A DNA stretch of 17,204 bases from Prevotella sp. Its GTDB lineage: Bacteria; Bacteroidota; Bacteroidia; Bacteroidales; Dysgonomonadaceae. Position numbers and translations under genes: made by a program. Under the pieces are notes generated by a model, which made no database searches, was not told the DNA's origin, and was given only the letters and a program-made list of their open reading frames with translations. The DNA lies in the NCBI GenBank assembly GCA_031260865.1, contig JAISKQ010000186.1, positions 1 through 17,204 on the forward strand. The letters run 5' to 3'. Positions 12,973 through 17,204 of the stretch are shown here, in pieces. Numbering within the stretch: the stretch's first letter is position 1; each line of letters opens with the position of its first letter.

Positions 12973-14982
12973 TTATATCTTCCTGAATCTCAATAAAAAA
13001 CTATTTACAAAAACACTTGCCGTACTTAATACGATCACTGCCTCCGCTATATCCGGACTAAGCTGAATACCTCCAAAAGGGAATAAGACTCCCGCGACCA
13101 CAAGCATACCAATCACATTAAAGATAAACGCCCAAAACAAATTCTGTTTGATTGTTTTTACCGTTACCCTCGACAAAGCTATCAATTGGCATAACTTATT
13201 CAGATCCGATGAAGCGATCGTTACCTGAGCTACCTCCATTGCTATATCGCTGCCCTGCCCCATCGCCACACTGACGTCCGCTGCAGCCAACGCGCCGCAA
13301 TCATTTATACCGTCGCCGGTCATGGCGATAATTTCACCCTGATGTCGAAGGTTCTGAATAAAAGACGCCTTATCCGCGGGTAAAGCGCCGGCTTTGACAT
13401 TATCCGCGTTTATACCTACTTGTTTCGCGATCATATCACCCGAACGTTTACTATCGCCGGTGAGTATATATAATTTCAAGCCCGACGCCGACAAATCCCT
13501 TATAGCCGCCAAAGAAGAAGACTTCACCTTATCGGCGATTGATATTATAGCCAGTAGAGAAGTCCGGCTTGTAAAAAGCACCACCGTTTTGGAATTATTA
13601 GTTTCCGCTTCTATCCAAATGTATTGTTCGTCGGTAAGAACAATATCCTGACCTTCCGGCAATTTTGTCCCGACATAATATTGTTCGGTTTCTGTTTCGC
13701 CTATCAACCCCTTACCGGATGAAGACGAAACTTTCATATCGGGTTTCAGACGAAAGTCATCTTTTAAATATACTTTAACAGCATCGGAAAGCGGATGCTC
13801 CGAATAAGACTCAATCCCGTATAAAATACCCTTTAATTCGGGAGTAGCTTCCACCATCCATTTTATTTCCGTCACACGCGACACGCCTTCGGTTATAGTA
13901 CCGGTCTTATCCAATGCCACTGACGAAAGCTTTTCGGCGTTTTCAAGAGCTTCCGACCCTTTTATCAATACCCCTTTTGTCGCGCCTTTACCTATCCCTG
14001 CCATTATAGCCGTTGGCGTTGCCAACCCTATAGCACAGGGACAAGCCATAATAAGGACAGCGACAGAAGACATTAACCCATGAATAAAGCCATCCTCCGG
14101 GGAGAAAAAAAACCATAAAAAGAAAGTAACGACAGCTACAACCCCAATCACAGGAATAAAAACAATAGATATTTTATCCACGATTTCGCGGGTAAACCGT
14201 TTATTCTTCCGAGCGTCCTGTATCATCTTCACAACCTGTCCCAAGAGTGTATCCTTCCCCACTTTGCTAACGATAAAATGAAAAGTATTCGCTTCATTCA
14301 CAGTTCCGGCATAGACCTTTTTACCAAGCCCTTTTTCTACCGGTAAAGGTTCGCCACTAATCATACTCTCGTTAATAAAGGTACTGCCTTTATTGATTTT
14401 CCCGTCAACAGGAATACGTTCACCCGGTTTTACAACCACTTCATCCTCTATCTCTATCTCCCTGATAGGAATCGAAATTTGCCGATCGTTCCTAACCACA
14501 ATAGCTCTTCGGGGTTGCATCCCTATCAGTTTTTTAATAGCCAAAGTGGTATTACTTTTGGCCTTTTCTTCCAGATAACGCCCTAATAACACAAACGCGA
14601 CAACAATGGCGGAAATATCGAAATAGACATAAGCCTCCATTCCCTTATCTGTCCAAAACGAAGGAAGTATAGTATTGAATACGCTGACCAAATAGGCAGT
14701 ACCGGTACTCAACGCGACTAACGTATCCATGTTTGTTGACAGACGACGGATCAATTTCCACGCGACAACAAAGAATTGCCTCCCAAAGATGAGAATAATA
14801 GGCGTGGACAAAGCCCACATCATATAATTTGCATACGGAATCGACTTGAAAAACAGAGCGATGATTACTAATGGAACACAAAATACCATCGAAAAAATAC
14901 AGTTCCTTCGTTGTATGGTCAATTCCAAATCGTACATCTCGGAATTCCATTCACCATTATTCTTTATATCCGTGCTTCGCAT
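12973..14982 (-). CDS. Copper-type P1B ATPase lacking the N-terminal metal-binding domain (669 aa)
   Basis: Membrane pump, probably exporting Cu+ or a related metal ion. The frame reaches back to a TTG at 15000, but the ATG at 14982 is preferred. In this numbering: actuator 'SGEP' 209-212, membrane 'CPC' 314-316, phosphorylated Asp358 in 'DKTGTITEG', 'SEHPL' with HP at 396-397, and hinge 'TGDGIND' (556-561). Membrane helices precede the actuator (about 30-130) and close the C-terminus. No GMTCxxC heavy-metal domain exists in the frame or in the 185 bp upstream. At the last two helices, positions that read YN and MxLSS in typical CopA read Phe-Asn (621-622) and Ile-Val-Leu-Ser-Thr (650-654), so metal specificity is uncertain. 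Also unusual is 'GINDCGAL' where GINDAPAL is common. Confidence 0.88.
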   Translation of the reverse strand: MRSTDIKNNGEWNSEMYDLELTIQRRNCIFSMVFCVPLVIIALFFKSIPYANYMMWALSTPIILIFGRQFFVVAWKLIRRLSTNMDTLVALSTGTAYLVSVFNTILPSFWTDKGMEAYVYFDISAIVVAFVLLGRYLEEKAKSNTTLAIKKLIGMQPRRAIVVRNDRQISIPIREIEIEDEVVVKPGERIPVDGKINKGSTFINESMISGEPLPVEKGLGKKVYAGTVNEANTFHFIVSKVGKDTLLGQVVKMIQDARKNKRFTREIVDKISIVFIPVIGVVAVVTFFLWFFFSPEDGFIHGLMSSVAVLIMACPCAIGLATPTAIMAGIGKGATKGVLIKGSEALENAEKLSSVALDKTGTITEGVSRVTEIKWMVEATPELKGILYGIESYSEHPLSDAVKVYLKDDFRLKPDMKVSSSSGKGLIGETETEQYYVGTKLPEGQDIVLTDEQYIWIEAETNNSKTVVLFTSRTSLLAIISIADKVKSSSLAAIRDLSASGLKLYILTGDSKRSGDMIAKQVGINADNVKAGALPADKASFIQNLRHQGEIIAMTGDGINDCGALAAADVSVAMGQGSDIAMEVAQVTIASSDLNKLCQLIALSRVTVKTIKQNLFWAFIFNVIGMLVVAGVLFPFGGIQLSPDIAEAVIVLSTASVFVNSFLLRFRKI

Positions 14983-15049
14983 CTTAGTAATAAACAACAA
15001 CCCACGCCATGAAGTATATGATTACAGTACAAACGTATAACAATAGAAT

Positions 15050-15115
15050 GAGCGTCTCACCTATTATCCCAAGTAGTTGAAACCGCTACTGCTTGGGATA
15101 ATATATTAAACGCTC
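15050..15115 (-). terminator. Nested hairpin ending the hexokinase transcript
   Basis: TATTATCCCAAG (15062-15073) pairs with CTTGGGATAATA (15092-15103), extended inward by AGT/ACT, and an outer GAGCGT/ACGCTC pair closes it (15050-15055, 15110-15115). It lies between hexokinase and the ATPase gene. The minus-strand tail (CATTCTATTGTTAT) is only modestly T-rich. Confidence 0.7.
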
Positions 15116-15166
15116 TTTGTTATTAAAATATGTCTTTCAATAAAAGCAAGCTCAAATTTTAACTTA

Positions 15167-16375
15167 TTATGACAACGCCGCGATAGCGGAACCTATCAAG
15201 TTCGCGTTTTCCATTTGGGCTATATGCACATGCACATCGCTATATCCAAACTCCGACAGGAGTTTCTGTAGTTCAGCATACACTACATCTTTGTAATCTT
15301 TTCCTTTTCGGTATTCGCTCCAGAAAAGACTGCCTTCCGCTACCAACCTTATTTTCTTAACAGATGGGTCATGCGAAACGAGTACCAATACCAATCCGGC
15401 AAGAGACGCGGCGACAAGTTTAGCCGACCTTACATATATCGAATAAGCCACATCCACATATTTTTTCTTGTGAATATCCGGGAAATTTAGAATATTAGTC
15501 AGCTTTTGCGCGTCGAACCGTTGTTCAAATTCAGCGCAAGGAAAAACAGACTTAAGTATTTCGCCAAGATACATGCCCGACACAGCCTTCTCGAAGCGTT
15601 GCGCCCCTCTTGTATCGGAACAGGCGTCAACTTTATCGTCAATCGTCGTCAAATGCGGAGGATTGAAATTGCCGGACTCCAAATTAACCGGAATCAAACC
15701 TTTTGATTTATATTCGGGATTCAATTTCTTTATTTTATCGGCATTGATGAACGTTGCCATATTTGTGCCCGTGCCGACTATTAAGCCAATATACGCGTCA
15801 TAACTTGTATCTGTTAATCCGGCAAACAGACTGGCGACCGTGTCGTTTATCACCTTTATCCCACTAAATTTCACCTCGTTGTGCACATTCAGATAATCTA
15901 CCAATGGCTGACCGACAGGTTTCCCCACCATTCCTTTAATATCAACCCCTTTTGTCCAACGAAGCAGCTTGGCGTCGCCATTGAGCATGGATTCAGCCGG
16001 ATAAGAGAAACAATAACCTATCGGCATTTCATCCTCGCGTTTCATCGCCCCGATAGGATCACCTTGGTCTTTCAACAAATCTTTTTCCGCGTATCCGGGC
16101 GTTTTCATGATCGATAGATCTTTTTTCCATCCGTTTTCAGGGTGTATCGCTATTTTTCCATTAGCGAAATCAACAAGCGCGACCCTGTAGTTTGTTCCGC
16201 CCAAATCCATAACCGTGGCTTTCCCTTTGATACCGGAAGTCTTAGGGTTAATATACGTTGGAATACATTGTATTTCTGTATTCTCTTCATTAAGACCGTT
16301 TTCTATTTTAACTTGGAGCGACTGCGCGATTTCTTTTAATTGCTTTGTCTTTAGATGAAAAAGATTCTTCTTCAT
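15167..16375 (-). CDS. Hexokinase, eukaryote-like family (402 aa)
   Basis: ATP-dependent phosphorylation of glucose or a related hexose in the cytoplasm. Landmarks of the hexokinase family (PF00349/PF03727) are present in order: phosphate loop 'DLGGTNYRV' (57-65), sugar-binding 'SYP' (124-126) and 'LLRWTKG' (137-143), catalytic Asp178 in 'INDTVASL', 'GTGTN' (201-205), the glucose contact 'NLESGNF' (Glu233), and 'AEGSLFW' (346-352) in the adenosine region. Length (402 aa) agrees with the one-domain enzymes known from Bacteroides, and not with bacterial ROK or Glk glucokinases. The ATG lies about 43 nt downstream of the -7 element at 16418-16425. The gene appears to be transcribed alone. Confidence 0.93.
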   Translation of the reverse strand: MKKNLFHLKTKQLKEIAQSLQVKIENGLNEENTEIQCIPTYINPKTSGIKGKATVMDLGGTNYRVALVDFANGKIAIHPENGWKKDLSIMKTPGYAEKDLLKDQGDPIGAMKREDEMPIGYCFSYPAESMLNGDAKLLRWTKGVDIKGMVGKPVGQPLVDYLNVHNEVKFSGIKVINDTVASLFAGLTDTSYDAYIGLIVGTGTNMATFINADKIKKLNPEYKSKGLIPVNLESGNFNPPHLTTIDDKVDACSDTRGAQRFEKAVSGMYLGEILKSVFPCAEFEQRFDAQKLTNILNFPDIHKKKYVDVAYSIYVRSAKLVAASLAGLVLVLVSHDPSVKKIRLVAEGSLFWSEYRKGKDYKDVVYAELQKLLSEFGYSDVHVHIAQMENANLIGSAIAALS

Positions 16376-16417
16376 AATGTGTTTTTTTACGTTAGGCTAA
16401 TTTATAAATTTCTTTTA

Positions 16418-16425
16418 CAAATATA
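16418..16425 (-). promoter_or_regulatory. -7 promoter element of hexokinase
   Basis: Minus-strand TATATTTG fits TAnnTTTG and places the start about 35 nt before the ATG. No convincing -33 TTTG is seen. Confidence 0.5.
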
Positions 16426-16611
16426 CATGAATTTTTTCAATTACACACAGACGGTTAAATTTAAAAAAAATTTAGAGGAAATATAGGAATCTCTATTGAA
16501 ACCCAGCCACAATATAGGATTTATCAATATCGAAAATAACTATTTTTAGGATACTGCTAACCACATTGTTATATTTTCTATTCAGATAATACTCTATTTA
16601 AAATATATTAT

Positions 16612-16619
16612 TATATTTG
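16612..16619 (+). promoter_or_regulatory. -7 promoter element of the aldo/keto reductase gene
   Basis: TATATTTG followed by C matches TAnnTTTG and gives a leader of about 90 nt. A -33 TTTG at the usual spacing is not evident. Confidence 0.5.
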
Positions 16620-16717
16620 CAAAAATCAAATAGCACAGAATACACGAACCCTTACTACTTTTTTGTTGAAATTAGAATATTGTAATCACAAATACATATT
16701 AAATAACGAATATCACT

Positions 16718-17204
16718 ATGAAAAAGAAAGGAGTCAACAGAAGAGATTTTCTACGGCTTTCGGCAACGGTAGGCGCCGGAGCATTGCTTATACCCGGGAC
16801 AACAGCTTCTACTTTGAATAAAAAAACACTTCAGGTTGCAAAGGAATACCCTGTTCGCACACTTGGAAAGACGGGCGTACAAATACCTATATTAAGTATG
16901 GGGGTTATGCGCGCCGATAACCCTAACCTGTTAAAGGCGGCTTATAACGCCGGAATTTTCCATTTCGACACAGCGCATGGCTATCAGAATGGACGGAACG
17001 AAGAAATGGTAGGAACATTTTTTGAGGGGAAACCTCGGGATACCTATTTTATCTCCACAAAAATTAAAATAGATTATCCGCTTAGAGATAATTTTGAACA
17101 GGACCTGAACGACAAGGTCGCTATAAGTCTGAAACGCCTTAAAATGGACTATGTGGATATTTTTTATGCTCACGCGTATTCTACCGTAGAGGAAGTTAAA
17201 GATC
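16718..17204 (+). CDS. Tat-exported aldo/keto reductase, 5' part (162 codons seen)
   Basis: NAD(P)H-dependent oxidoreductase of unknown substrate, open to the right edge. The N-terminus is a twin-arginine signal, 'NRRDFLRLSA' (Arg8-Arg9), then a hydrophobic 'TVGAGALLIPG', so a folded enzyme should be exported to the periplasm. The aldo/keto reductase barrel begins at 'YPVRTLGKTGVQIPILSMG' (44-62). All four catalytic residues are visible: Asp84 and Tyr89 in 'FDTAHGYQ', Lys115 in 'STK' and His152 in 'YAHAYS'. Bacteroidetes carry many Tat-signal members of this family. The C-terminal third, with the cofactor-binding loop and any ferredoxin-like extension, lies outside the window. Confidence 0.9.
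   Translation, partial: MKKKGVNRRDFLRLSATVGAGALLIPGTTASTLNKKTLQVAKEYPVRTLGKTGVQIPILSMGVMRADNPNLLKAAYNAGIFHFDTAHGYQNGRNEEMVGTFFEGKPRDTYFISTKIKIDYPLRDNFEQDLNDKVAISLKRLKMDYVDIFYAHAYSTVEEVKD

Larger units (their letters stand above)
16376..16717. other. Divergent intergenic region
   Basis: This 342-bp AT-rich region lies between divergent hexokinase and aldo/keto reductase genes. It holds one -7 element for each direction (16418-16425 minus, 16612-16619 plus). Nothing else, coding or structured, is seen in it. Confidence 0.6.

Overview
The window looks like chromosomal DNA from a Bacteroidales-type bacterium. This is inferred from AT-rich spacers, sparse Shine-Dalgarno sites, repeated matches to the Bacteroidetes promoter (-33 TTTG, -7 TAnnTTTG), and the gene content: a mitochondrial-type aconitase, a long citrate synthase, the methylmalonyl-CoA epimerase/decarboxylase cluster, a eukaryote-like hexokinase and a DUF2807 lipoprotein. 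The species cannot be named from the sequence alone.

Left arm (1-3942, all minus strand). A TPR lipoprotein-like or periplasmic protein, an ECF sigma factor, a small one-helix membrane protein (probable anti-sigma) and a Spy/CpxP-like periplasmic protein lie in operon order, apparently an envelope-stress module. Behind it is an array of small unknown membrane proteins: a 62-aa two-helix protein overlapping by 8 bp a 134-aa protein, then a 137-aa paralogue of the latter, then the first codons of a further gene at the left edge. The array is flanked by a 59-bp direct repeat that itself reads as a promoter (TTTG-18 nt-TATTTTTG). The 62-aa gene has a perfect 18-bp hairpin in its leader. Sequence scars suggest a duplication followed by loss of one gene.

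Central TCA region (4395-8681, plus strand). Aconitase and citrate synthase are present, but the isocitrate dehydrogenase gene usually found between them in Bacteroides is absent. In its place is a 657-bp spacer with three near-identical 100-bp tandem repeats and a fourth decayed copy, each holding a hairpin plus T-tract. Upstream of aconitase is a GC-rich, inverted-repeat island of unknown nature. A DUF2807 lipoprotein and a convergent 91-aa unknown gene follow.

Propionate region (10192-12897, plus strand). Methylmalonyl-CoA epimerase, a strong intergenic terminator, the carboxyltransferase subunit MmdA, a 59-aa small subunit-like protein and a biotin carrier protein are followed by another strong terminator. 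The membrane beta subunit (MmdB) that would complete a sodium-pumping decarboxylase is not here. Together these genes would interconvert succinate-pathway methylmalonyl-CoA and propionyl-CoA.

Right arm. A copper-type P1B ATPase lacking the N-terminal heavy-metal domain, with unusual residues at predicted copper-site positions, and a hexokinase are on the minus strand. A Tat-exported aldo/keto reductase begins on the plus strand and runs off the right edge.
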